From Myxococcales bacterium (GTDB taxonomy: Bacteria > Myxococcota_A > Bradymonadia > UBA4248): a stretch of DNA of 8,342 bases. Below, one piece after another: positions 1 through 5,602 of this stretch (position 1 is the stretch's first letter; every line of letters begins with the position of its first letter). The position numbers and the translations under genes were made by a program. Below the pieces are notes generated by a model. It saw nothing but the letters and a program-made list of their open reading frames with translations. It was not told the DNA's origin and made no database searches. Where the stretch lies: positions 1 through 8,342 of the forward strand of contig SFMP01000082.1 in assembly GCA_004554395.1 (NCBI GenBank), in the 5' to 3' direction.

Positions 1-356
1 ATCGCGGCAAGAAGGCGTGCAATATCGCCATAGGTCATCTTCTGACCGTATGGGATTTGTAAGAGGATTTGCCATACAGATAACCGAAAAACAGAGCCTA
101 TGATATGCAACCGTGGCATGAAATTCGGTTCTCTTCCCATAAAATATTCATCCAACCAACGCTTAGTTTCGGCAAGCGAGGGAGTATCTTGTTCGATATA
201 TTCGCATGGCAAGATGTCGCGGTAGTGTTTTGAGCCATCAAAAGAGACCCCGTTTAACCCGATATCATCGGAGACAAGCAGTATACGCCCCAAAGGGGAA
301 TCGTAATATTGGACAAATTGTGACATGTGAGTAGAAATATCGATTATTGGTGTCAT
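1..356 (-). CDS. ogt: O6-alkylguanine-DNA (methylated-DNA--protein-cysteine) methyltransferase, N-terminal part, runs off the left edge
   Basis: This frame is open from ATG at 356 to the window edge (118 codons plus two bases), so the stop codon and the catalytic Cys motif (PCHR) lie outside. The visible protein starts MTPIIDISTHMSQF. It has the N-terminal strand pattern of the family (YYDSPLGRILLVSDD, about residues 17-31) and the start of the DNA-binding helix-turn-helix domain, VWQILLQIPYGQKMTYGDIA (about 93-112), which matches the VWxxLxxIPYGxxxSYGxIA pattern of Ogt and Ada proteins. The family repairs O6-methylguanine by moving the alkyl group to its own cysteine. The gene lies 41 bases downstream of the alkA-like gene on the same strand, so the two are probably one alkylation-repair operon. 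Neither the first ATG nor the second (Met11, at 326) has a clear Shine-Dalgarno site, so the exact start is uncertain. No Ada-type N-terminal domain is seen. Confidence 0.9.
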   Translation of the reverse strand, partial: MTPIIDISTHMSQFVQYYDSPLGRILLVSDDIGLNGVSFDGSKHYRDILPCEYIEQDTPSLAETKRWLDEYFMGREPNFMPRLHIIGSVFRLSVWQILLQIPYGQKMTYGDIARLLAA

Positions 357-397
357 AGAATCAGTTACAAGTTTTGCAAATCAATATATGCGGTTAT

Positions 398-1060
398 TCA
401 TTTTAATTTATAATCGTGCATTTCAGGAATTGCGCCGCCGGCAACTGCCCATAGATAAAGGCATACGACGCTGCAATAGGGAGTAAATCGCCTTCGATAT
501 TTTTCGAACAATTTGCGGTCGATGTTTCGATGGTGATATACCATTCGCAGGCCGCGTTGAATCGCTAAATCGTCGAAACTAAAGATATTTGGACGTTGTA
601 AACAAAAAAGCATAATCATTTCGGCTGTCCAAACGCCAATGCCCTTCAATGAGCAAAGTGCGAGAATCGCCTCATCATCGTCCATTTGTGCGACACCATT
701 CAAATCGAATGCTCCAGTATGAACTTTTTCGGCAAACTCGGTGATATATTCGGCTTTGCGGAAGGTCATGCCCAAAGATTGCAACAGGGGAACGCCCGCC
801 AACAGAATAGATTGGGCATCGACGATGCCTAACACATCGTGCATCCGTCGCCAAATCGTCGTCTGGGCTTTCGTCGAAATCTGTTGCCCAACGATGTGAT
901 GAACGACAGAGGAAAACAAATCCGTATCGACTTCGCGTTCGACATGGCCAATTCGATCGATGACTCTGCAAAGACGGACATCCTTTTTTCGCAAATAAGA
1001 GAGTTCCCTATCGCCATATTGAAAAGTCGATTTTTCATTTTGACAAAGTGTTGGTTCCAT
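398..1060 (-). CDS. alkA: DNA-3-methyladenine glycosylase II (AlkA-like, HhH-GPD family)
   Basis: This 220-residue protein is a base-excision-repair glycosylase expected to remove 3-methyladenine and related alkylated bases. Visible signatures are IVGQQISTKAQ (56-66), the helix-hairpin-helix LKGIGVWTAEM (138-148) and the following GPD loop FSFDDLAIQRGL (160-171). By comparison with E. coli AlkA (PDD, Asp238), Asp164 is the catalytic aspartate. No C-terminal Cys cluster for an iron-sulfur centre is present, unlike EndoIII and MutY. At 220 residues it is shorter than E. coli AlkA (282) and seems to lack the N-terminal beta domain, like shorter bacterial and yeast MAG-type enzymes. The start at 1060 is supported by GAGGAG at 1066-1071, five bases upstream. 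The downstream neighbour is the ogt-like gene, so both major alkylation-repair routes sit together. No convincing promoter was found in the hairpin-rich region upstream. Confidence 0.92.
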   Translation of the reverse strand: MEPTLCQNEKSTFQYGDRELSYLRKKDVRLCRVIDRIGHVEREVDTDLFSSVVHHIVGQQISTKAQTTIWRRMHDVLGIVDAQSILLAGVPLLQSLGMTFRKAEYITEFAEKVHTGAFDLNGVAQMDDDEAILALCSLKGIGVWTAEMIMLFCLQRPNIFSFDDLAIQRGLRMVYHHRNIDRKLFEKYRRRFTPYCSVVCLYLWAVAGGAIPEMHDYKLK

Positions 1061-1126
1061 CTACGCTCCTCGCCGTAGTAATCCATGATACGCAATTATG
1101 GGGTTGCGATGTATCCTGCTGGGCCA

Positions 1127-1153
1127 TCTCCCGCGCCCGCTGGGCGCGGGAGA
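1127..1153. repeat. GC-rich perfect hairpin (12-bp stem)
   Basis: TCTCCCGCGCCC at 1127-1138 pairs perfectly with 1142-1153 around a 3-base loop. It lies between the unknown gene and alkA. On the minus strand no run of T follows the stem, so a simple intrinsic terminator is not supported. It resembles a REP-type intergenic palindrome and is the first of three in a row. Confidence 0.85.
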
Positions 1154-1171
1154 CGTATAGGGGAATCGCTT

Positions 1172-1204
1172 AGCCCCAGGGTTGCGCTACGCTTACCCTG
1201 GGCT
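1172..1204. repeat. Interrupted palindrome with inner hairpin
   Basis: The outer arms AGCCC(C)AGGGT (1172-1182) and ACCCTGGGCT (1195-1204) pair with one bulged C. Inside, GCG and CGC around CTA form a short inner stem. The layout is typical of REP-like elements scattered between bacterial genes. It follows hairpin 1127-1153 after 18 bases. Confidence 0.8.
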
Positions 1205-1210
1205 GTGTTC

Positions 1211-1231
1211 TGGCGCCCTTTCAGGGCGCTA
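1211..1231. repeat. GC-rich hairpin just after the unknown gene
   Basis: GCGCCCT (1213-1219) pairs with AGGGCGC (1223-1229) around TTC; a G-T and a T-A pair extend the stem to 1211-1231. It lies 20 bases past the stop codon of the upstream gene at 1252, so it could protect or mark that mRNA's 3' end. No T-tract follows on the minus strand. Confidence 0.8.
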
Positions 1232-1251
1232 GATATCGGACTAAGTGATAA

Positions 1252-2283
1252 TCAAATGACACAGTAACTCAGTACATCATTCATTTTCAGTATTGCCTTG
1301 TCGATTTCTTCTCCATTAATCGTGCCAATGAATTGCCCTTGTTCTGGCTCTTGAACAAATCTAACCCGACATACATCTACGAATAATTGAACTAATAGAA
1401 ACACTTTCAAAAAAATCATCTTTTCAAAATCTGTATACATATTCCAATCTATTCTATCTTCATCTATGATGACTTTTTTCATTATATCTAGATATTTTTT
1501 ATAAACGTCATATACTTTATTTAATAGATTTAAATATTCGCATATTATTAAATCAAGATCAGATAACTGCTTCTGAATTGTCGGAATATTCTGTTTGAAA
1601 TTACAAATCTTCTCATATCTATTTTTTTCATTTTTAAGATTTTTCAATCCAGTGCATAATAAAACGCATCCCCCCACCACCCTCCACACGCCACTCTTAG
1701 TATCATCTAAGAGCCTAGCACCATGAGCTATACCAGCCCCTCCTGATGCAAGAGTACCACCTCCGAGAAACGCCAAAATAGCATTTGTAGCAGCAATACC
1801 GTGTAAACCCGCTATTGCAGCACCTGTTCCAGCGGTACCAAATGCACTCACAGCCGCTATAGTCATTCCCCCTGCAGCAAGTCCGGCAATAGATCCGGCA
1901 GCAATGCTACTAATCCCCCCCAATAGTGCTGATGCAAATGCAGAGACCTTGCGTACCTCATCAAATTGAAGTTTTCGAATTGTATAGCTATCGGTCGAAT
2001 ACTCTGGGTAATCAATTTCAATTTGAAATTTTTGCAATAATTCACATACTTGTTCTAGTGAATTAAATATTTCCAATTCCAGTCTTCCGAGCTGTTCAAA
2101 ACGCTTTTCCACAGCAGTTCTTTGTGGAATTATTGCTTTTTCGCAGTATTCCAAAATTTTAGTGGCTTCCTGCGAAATCACAATGGCATCACGATGACTC
2201 TGCGCACCAGCATTTTTTGCAACATATCCAACAACAGTGCCCAACTTAGCCACTACTTTTCCCAATATGATTGGAATTGGCAT
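1252..2283 (-). CDS. Unknown protein: helical arms around a Gly/Ala-rich hydrophobic membrane hairpin
   Basis: I have no name for this 343-residue protein. Residues 35-95 look helical and charged (VEKRFEQLGRLELEIFNSLE, 58-77). Residues 114-190 are a long Gly/Ala-rich hydrophobic stretch with SAFGTAGTGAAIAGL (146-160) and LGGGTLASGGAGIAHG (173-188). A second hydrophobic piece is at 198-212, followed by a basic, probably helical or coiled-coil region (213-275) and a C-terminal tail. From memory, this arrangement (an LGxLxLEI helix, then a GTGxAI..ATNAxLAxLGGGxLAxGG core) recurs in a widespread bacterial family annotated only as hypothetical; this needs a search. The glycine spacing suggests tightly packed membrane-inserting helices; a membrane-disrupting role is inference only. 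There is no signal peptide or enzyme motif. The start at 2283 has a strong GGGAGG site six bases upstream and a promoter candidate at 2348-2376. The gene is AT-richer than its neighbours and flanked on both sides by palindrome clusters, which suggests acquisition by transfer. Confidence 0.85.
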   Translation of the reverse strand: MPIPIILGKVVAKLGTVVGYVAKNAGAQSHRDAIVISQEATKILEYCEKAIIPQRTAVEKRFEQLGRLELEIFNSLEQVCELLQKFQIEIDYPEYSTDSYTIRKLQFDEVRKVSAFASALLGGISSIAAGSIAGLAAGGMTIAAVSAFGTAGTGAAIAGLHGIAATNAILAFLGGGTLASGGAGIAHGARLLDDTKSGVWRVVGGCVLLCTGLKNLKNEKNRYEKICNFKQNIPTIQKQLSDLDLIICEYLNLLNKVYDVYKKYLDIMKKVIIDEDRIDWNMYTDFEKMIFLKVFLLVQLFVDVCRVRFVQEPEQGQFIGTINGEEIDKAILKMNDVLSYCVI

Positions 2284-2347
2284 CTTTATCCTCCCAAAGC
2301 GATAGAAAGACCACTAAATCGCACAAAACAGATAGCAACCAGTTTGA

Positions 2348-2376
2348 ATTATGCTCGCATTCGTCTGTAGAATCAA
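2348..2376 (-). promoter_or_regulatory. Sigma70-like promoter for the unknown gene
   Basis: Read on the minus strand, TTGATT (2371-2376, 4 of 6 to consensus) is followed after exactly 17 bases by CATAAT (2348-2353, 5 of 6). It would start a transcript near 2341, giving a leader of about 58 bases to the ATG at 2283. It indicates the gene has its own promoter rather than depending on rny read-through. Confidence 0.55.
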
Positions 2377-2472
2377 CAACCTATTGAGAATATATGAGGC
2401 TACGATGGAGAAGAGCTAATGTAATTCTCGTCAAAACCGGCATGAATAGGTATTTGGCATCGTTTGTCACCT

Positions 2473-2568
2473 CGGAAACCCCTAACGGGGTTTATATGAA
2501 TTGGGATCGCTTTTTACCCCCCGGCGTTGCCGGGGGCTACTCGCGGAAACCCCTAACGGGGTTTATAT
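2473..2568. repeat. Two identical 25-bp hairpin repeats flanking a third GC-rich hairpin
   Basis: The same 25 bases occur at 2473-2497 and 2544-2568. Each contains AAACCCC, loop TAAC, GGGGTTT (stems 2476-2482 with 2487-2493, and 2547-2553 with 2558-2564). Between them CCCCCGGC (2518-2525) pairs with GCCGGGGG (2529-2536) around GTT. The exact identity of the two outer copies suggests recent duplication or conservation by selection. They lie upstream of the unknown gene and beyond its likely promoter, where no gene is present. Confidence 0.88.
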
Positions 2569-2569
2569 T

Positions 2570-2709
2570 GAGCCCGACAGGGCGATAAAGAGCCCGTATT
2601 GAGCCCAACGGGCGAGATAGGGCGACACAGAGCCCGTATTGAGCCCAACGGGCGAAATAGGGCGACCAAGAGCCCGTATTGAGCCCAGCGGGCGAAATAG
2701 GGCGACAGC
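2570..2709. repeat. 40-bp tandem repeat, three full copies plus a partial
   Basis: Units begin at 2590, 2630 and 2670, each opening GAGCCCGTATTGAGCCC and continuing with a variable A or G, then CGGGCGA, then ATAGGGCGAC. A degenerate half unit precedes at 2570-2589. Units differ at only a few bases. Each holds a small GCCC-loop-GGGC hairpin. It is not a CRISPR: the units are contiguous, with no unique spacers. No coding role was found in any frame. It fills part of the gap between rny and the unknown gene. Confidence 0.9.
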
Positions 2710-2720
2710 GCGGGCGTATG

Positions 2721-2737
2721 CCGCCCCGCGGGGGCGG
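2721..2737. repeat. GC-rich hairpin at the edge of the tandem array
   Basis: CCGCCCC (2721-2727) pairs with GGGGCGG (2731-2737) around GCG. It closes the GC-rich block; immediately to the right the sequence becomes AT-rich, which makes this a sharp composition boundary. Confidence 0.75.
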
Positions 2738-2804
2738 GATAGCCGCGCCAAAGAAGAAATATAAACAGTTATTGTATAATTGAAATTATATTAAATGAAT
2801 GGGC

Positions 2805-2836
2805 GTTTGCATAATAAATGATATTATTATGCAAAC
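2805..2836. repeat. Perfect 13-bp AT-rich inverted repeat downstream of rny
   Basis: GTTTGCATAATAA (2805-2817) is exactly complementary to 2824-2836 with a 6-base loop. It starts 21 bases after the rny stop codon, so it would form a stem at the 3' end of rny mRNA. The stem is AT-rich and no clear U-tract follows on the minus strand, so it could be a weak or Rho-assisted 3' end or a regulator-binding palindrome. A second, smaller palindrome (TATAATT, GA, AATTATA) lies at 2775-2790. Confidence 0.7.
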
Positions 2837-2857
2837 ATTGAAAGTGGAGAGATGGAA

Positions 2858-4618
2858 TTAGCGGGCTGTTTCGACGGCGCGTGTTTCGCGGATGACGCAG
2901 ACTTTGATGCGGCCAGGGTATGTGAGTTCTTGTTCGATGCGTCGTGCGATGTCGCGGCTGATGACGGATGCTTTTTCGTCGTCGATGATGTTGGGTTCGA
3001 CGAGTACGCGGATTTCGCGGCCGGCCTGGATGGCGTAGCATTTTTCGACGCCTTCGAAGGAGAGGCTGATTTTTTCGATGTCTTCGAGTCGTTTGATGTA
3101 TGTTTCGAGGATTTCGCGTCGTGCACCGGGTCGAGCGCCTGAGAGCGCGTCGGCGGCCATGGCGAGGTGTGCGTAGACGCTTTCGGGTTCTGCTTCGCCG
3201 TGGTGTGCGGCGACGGCGTTGCAGACGAGAGGTGATTCGCCGTGTTTTTTGAGGAATTCCGCGCCGATTTCAGCGTGTGAACCTTCTTGTTCGTGGTCCA
3301 TGGCTTTTCCGACGTCGTGTAGGAGTCCGACGCGTCGAGCGAGTTTGACGTCGAGTCCGAGTTCAGCGGCCATGATTCCGCAGAGCCATGCGGCTTCGAT
3401 GCTGTGGCACCAGATGTTTTGTCCGTAGCTCGTGCGATATTTGAGTCGTCCAATCATCATGATGACTTCTGAGTCGACGTTTTGAATGCCGAGTTCGAAG
3501 AAGGCTTGGTCGCCGGCTTCGCGTATGCGTTCGTCGATTTCTTGGCGGACTTTTGCGACGGTTTCTTCGATGCGGCCTGGGTGGATTCGGCCGTCGGCGA
3601 TGAGTCGTTTGAGCGTTTGTGCTGCGACTTCGCGGCGGATGGGGTCGAATGCCGAGATGACGACGGTTTCGGGCGTATCGTCGACGATGAGATCGACGCC
3701 GGTTGCGGCTTCAATGCTTCGGATGTTGCGCCCTTCGCGACCTATGATGCGGCCTTTGACTTCGTCGGATGGGAGGTTGACGGTGCGCACGCAACGTTCT
3801 GCGACGTAATCGCCTGCGAATCGTTGTACGGCGACGCTGAGGATTGTCTTTGCGCGTTTTTCGGCTTCCATGGTGGCGTCGTCTTCGATTTGTCGTGCGA
3901 TTTTTGCGGCTTCGAATTTTGCCTCTTCTGTGATCGATGCGATGACCATGGCTTTTGCCTCATCGGCGGTCATTTCGCTGATTTCTTCGAGTTTTTTCTG
4001 CGCCTCCTCGAGCATTTCTTCGCTCTGTTTCATGCGCTTTTTGGTCTGTTTTGCGGCTTTTTTAATGTTAGTTTCGACGTTTTTGAGTTCTGCTTCGCGT
4101 GCGTCGAGCATTTCAGATCGTTTGTCGAGTAGTTCTTCTTTTTTGACGAGTCGAGCTTCGGTTTGGACGATGCCTTCGAGTCGTCGTTTTTCTTCTTTGT
4201 CGAGTTTGTCTTGACGCTCGATGGTCTTCTTTTGGATTTCGAGTTCGGCTTCTTTGAGTTTTGCGTCGTGGACGTCTTTTGCCGAGGCTTCGATGCGTTG
4301 TCGTGCGAGTTCAGCTTCGGCTTGAATGCGATCGGCCGAGTCGCGTTTTTGCTTCGCTTCTTCGACGATTCGGTCGGCATCGGTGCGGATAGCGCTGGCG
4401 TCGCGCTCTGCTTTTTCGAGCAGTCGGACGGATTCGAGTCGAGTTTTTTCGCCGTCGGCTTTCGCTTCGGAACGAATTTTTTCGGCATCATTGCGCGCCG
4501 ATTCGATCGTCGCATTGATTTCGCGCGCATAGGCAGAACGCCCCATGTGGCGACCTGCACACATACCTACGCCTGCACCTGCTGCCAAAGCCAAGACTGC
4601 CCACATAACGGTTCCCAT
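2858..4618 (-). CDS. rny: Ribonuclease Y
   Basis: RNase Y is a membrane-anchored endoribonuclease that starts mRNA decay. Domains in order: N-terminal transmembrane segment (residues 4-21), a long charged coiled coil (about 30-260), a KH RNA-binding domain with GRIIGREGRNIR (289-300), and an HD phosphohydrolase domain with His405, the LLHDVGKA motif (His434-Asp435), His472-His473 and probably Asp490 as metal ligands. All the metal-binding residues I can recognise are present. The protein has 586 residues, against about 520 for the B. subtilis enzyme, and most of the excess is in the coiled coil. The start at 4618 has GGAGTG six bases upstream. It follows zapA on the same strand, with a 324-base gap rich in repeats and possible RNA structure. 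The metallophosphatase gene often found after rny is absent here; repeats follow instead. Confidence 0.98.
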   Translation of the reverse strand: MGTVMWAVLALAAGAGVGMCAGRHMGRSAYAREINATIESARNDAEKIRSEAKADGEKTRLESVRLLEKAERDASAIRTDADRIVEEAKQKRDSADRIQAEAELARQRIEASAKDVHDAKLKEAELEIQKKTIERQDKLDKEEKRRLEGIVQTEARLVKKEELLDKRSEMLDAREAELKNVETNIKKAAKQTKKRMKQSEEMLEEAQKKLEEISEMTADEAKAMVIASITEEAKFEAAKIARQIEDDATMEAEKRAKTILSVAVQRFAGDYVAERCVRTVNLPSDEVKGRIIGREGRNIRSIEAATGVDLIVDDTPETVVISAFDPIRREVAAQTLKRLIADGRIHPGRIEETVAKVRQEIDERIREAGDQAFFELGIQNVDSEVIMMIGRLKYRTSYGQNIWCHSIEAAWLCGIMAAELGLDVKLARRVGLLHDVGKAMDHEQEGSHAEIGAEFLKKHGESPLVCNAVAAHHGEAEPESVYAHLAMAADALSGARPGARREILETYIKRLEDIEKISLSFEGVEKCYAIQAGREIRVLVEPNIIDDEKASVISRDIARRIEQELTYPGRIKVCVIRETRAVETAR

Positions 4619-4663
4619 ATTTCACTCCAGTTTTTTGTCGATTATCGTTTTGTCGTTGTTATC

Positions 4664-4814
4664 GCCGCGCACAGGCGGCTTTTGTTTTTGATGAATTATT
4701 GCCGCGCTGAGGCGGATCGTGTTTGTGATGAGTTTTTTGCCGCTTTTAGGCGGCTTGCATTGTTCGCTTTTGGGCGGCTTGCATTTGCGATGCGCATTTT
4801 GCCGCCGTGGCGGC
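4664..4814. repeat. Tandem GCCGC-stem repeats in the rny leader
   Basis: On the plus strand, two units of 37-38 bases (4664-4700 and 4701-4738) each start with a GCCGC..GGCGG stem and end in a T-rich spacer containing TTTGTGATGA or a close variant. Two 24-base units follow (4739-4762 and 4763-4786) sharing CGCTTTT(A/G)GGCGGCTTGCATT. A perfect stem GCCGCC..GGCGGC closes the array at 4801-4814. In the minus-strand transcript they would lie just before the rny start. No U-tract follows any stem on that strand, so these are not terminators. Confidence 0.8.
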
Positions 4815-4826
4815 GACAATCTCTCG

Positions 4827-4930
4827 TCTCTCGTGTATGCATCGTGCAGAAACCACCGCGCACTGGCAAATATGATTGCGAAGAACTGTCGTCTGCGTTG
4901 TGGGAATATTGCAGATTGTACACTTAGAGA
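4827..4930 (-). ncRNA. Possible structured RNA between zapA and rny (6S-like position)
   Basis: On the minus strand, TCTCT..GTGTA near 4930-4919 can pair with TACAC..AGAGA near 4837-4827, closing a region of about 104 bases. Inside are smaller stems: TCTGC/GCAGA (4892-4896 with 4911-4915), GCAA/TTGC near 4866-4880, and GTGC/GCAC (4844-4847 with 4860-4863), giving a cloverleaf-like outline. A promoter-like pair lies at 4955-4984. In E. coli the 6S RNA gene ssrS directly follows zapA, which makes 6S the obvious hypothesis. The closed region is shorter than a normal 6S RNA (about 180 bases) and I cannot recognise the 6S core, so no gene name is given. tRNA is excluded: there is no T-loop or acceptor pattern. 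Confidence 0.3.
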
Positions 4931-4942
4931 AAGAAAAGGCGA

Positions 4943-5311
4943 TTAAAATTCGGGGTTATCGAGTGCGCCCAGAATTTTAGTCAATCTCTCGATATGCGTT
5001 TCGACCTTTCTGTTGCTACGTTCTAGTGCCATTTGAGCTTCGGACGCGCGATCGGCGAACTGAATGAGGGCCATGGCCATGAGCTGTGGAATCGCCGAAT
5101 TGGGAGCGGATTGTTTGAGCGACTGGACGAGAGAGTTGACTTGTGAGACGAGCCCGTTGAGGTACTCGAGGTCTTGCGTCGTCCGAATCGTGAGGTTGAT
5201 CCCCGCTACGTTAAGGCTGACGGTCTGAACGTCTTGTTTCTTCGGCATTGCCGCATCGGTGACAACGCGTCGTGGCGAAGCGGGTGCGGTTTGATATTCA
5301 CTCATAGCCAT
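4943..5311 (-). CDS. zapA: Cell division protein ZapA
   Basis: ZapA binds FtsZ and bundles its filaments at midcell. The 122-residue product has the family's N-terminal strand pattern VSLNVAGINLTIRTTQDLEYL (31-51, broken at TT), followed by long helices (about 54-70 and 74-116) that form the dimer and tetramer coiled coil; QLMAMALIQFADR (77-89) is typical. An in-frame ATG at 5407 would add 32 residues rich in Arg and unlike ZapA. The ATG at 5311 is preferred because AGGG lies six bases upstream (5318-5321). Met22 (5248) would give a classic-size protein but has no ribosome site. The N-terminal 25 residues are low-complexity and may be a short extension. It is probably transcribed from the promoter at 5420-5448; rny lies downstream on the same strand. 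Confidence 0.88.
   Translation of the reverse strand: MAMSEYQTAPASPRRVVTDAAMPKKQDVQTVSLNVAGINLTIRTTQDLEYLNGLVSQVNSLVQSLKQSAPNSAIPQLMAMALIQFADRASEAQMALERSNRKVETHIERLTKILGALDNPEF
4955..4984 (-). promoter_or_regulatory. Possible promoter inside the 3' end of zapA
   Basis: On the minus strand TTGACT (4979-4984, 5 of 6) and GATAAC (4955-4960, 4 of 6) are 18 bases apart. The start would fall near 4948, just at the zapA stop and ahead of the possible RNA and the rny leader. It could serve the RNA, rny or both. The sequence is also coding, so the match may be chance. Confidence 0.35.
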
Positions 5312-5317
5312 AATATG

Positions 5318-5342
5318 CCCTACAGGTCTATTTCTAGACCTG
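5318..5342 (-). promoter_or_regulatory. zapA ribosome-binding site abutting an 8-bp GAAA-loop hairpin
   Basis: On the minus strand CAGGTCTA (5342-5335) pairs with TAGACCTG (5330-5323) around a GAAA tetraloop, a very stable RNA loop type. One base after the stem comes the AGGG Shine-Dalgarno site (5321-5318), six bases before the ATG at 5311. The hairpin sits in the leader made from the promoter at 5420-5448 and could affect ribosome access or mRNA stability. Equally it could be an operator in DNA. Confidence 0.6.
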
Positions 5343-5419
5343 ACAAAAACCGATTGAATTCGCTCGAATCTGCGCCATGTCACGACAAGATCACTGCGCC
5401 AAATCAAGAGACGGCTGGC

Positions 5420-5448
5420 AGTTTATTATTGAGTGATTTAGGTGTCAA
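5420..5448 (-). promoter_or_regulatory. zapA: Sigma70-like promoter for zapA
   Basis: On the minus strand a perfect TTGACA (5443-5448) is followed after 17 bases by TAAACT (5420-5425, 4 of 6). The start would be near 5413, about 100 bases upstream of the zapA ATG, so the leader includes the GAAA hairpin. A transcript starting here could not use the longer ATG at 5407 with any ribosome site, which supports the 5311 start. Confidence 0.55.
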
Positions 5449-5500
5449 GCAGGGCTTTTTGCGAAGTGGGGAATTGCACGTCATTTCGCGATACTGATCG

Positions 5501-5540
5501 GAGGCGTTTCTGTGCTCAGTCAAGTGAGGCGTTTCTGTGC
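5501..5540. repeat. Direct repeat, 15 bp, spaced 25 bp
   Basis: GAGGCGTTTCTGTGC occurs at 5501-5515 and exactly again at 5526-5540. It lies in the 325-base gap between the patatin gene and zapA, about 50-90 bases upstream of the zapA -35 box. Two identical sites in the same orientation about 2.4 helix turns apart could be tandem regulator sites or a relic of duplication. Confidence 0.75.
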
Positions 5541-5602
5541 CTAGCCCGCCAAAGAAGCAGTTATGCCGAAAGAGCACGGACATTATGAATAGTTGGAAAT
5601 AA

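Noticed and set aside
1085..1267. 60-residue plus-strand frame through the hairpins
   Set aside because: It is made almost wholly from the GC-rich palindromes and has no ribosome site.
2570..2709. CRISPR array
   Set aside because: The units are contiguous 40-bp copies with no unique spacers and no cas gene.
2858..4618. Frequent CGA arginine codons in rny as an odd codon bias
   Set aside because: CGA, CGT and CGC are mixed in the codons I sampled, and the other genes were not counted; without a full count it cannot be called unusual.
4664..4814. Intrinsic terminators for zapA
   Set aside because: On the transcribed (minus) strand the GC stems are followed by A-rich, not U-rich, sequence.
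4622..4923. Small Lys/Pro-rich peptides on the minus strand between zapA and rny (KCKPPKS-type repeats)
   Set aside because: The peptide repeats are explained by the DNA tandem repeats; no good start site, and the two overlapping frames are equally open.
2852..4927. Long plus-strand open frames opposite rny (2852-3142, 3482-4132, 4163-4927)
   Set aside because: They are antisense to a clearly recognised gene and encode low-complexity Phe/Asp/Cys- or Ser-rich strings that mirror the rny codons. No family resemblance or ribosome site supports them.
4827..4930. tRNA gene suggested by the cloverleaf-like outline
   Set aside because: No acceptor/T-loop consensus, too long at about 104 bases, and the inner loops do not fit tRNA arms.
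5312..5407. Longer ZapA start at 5407
   Set aside because: The extra 32 residues are Arg-rich and unlike the family, cover the leader hairpin, and the predicted transcript starts only a few bases upstream; the ATG at 5311 has a proper AGGG site.
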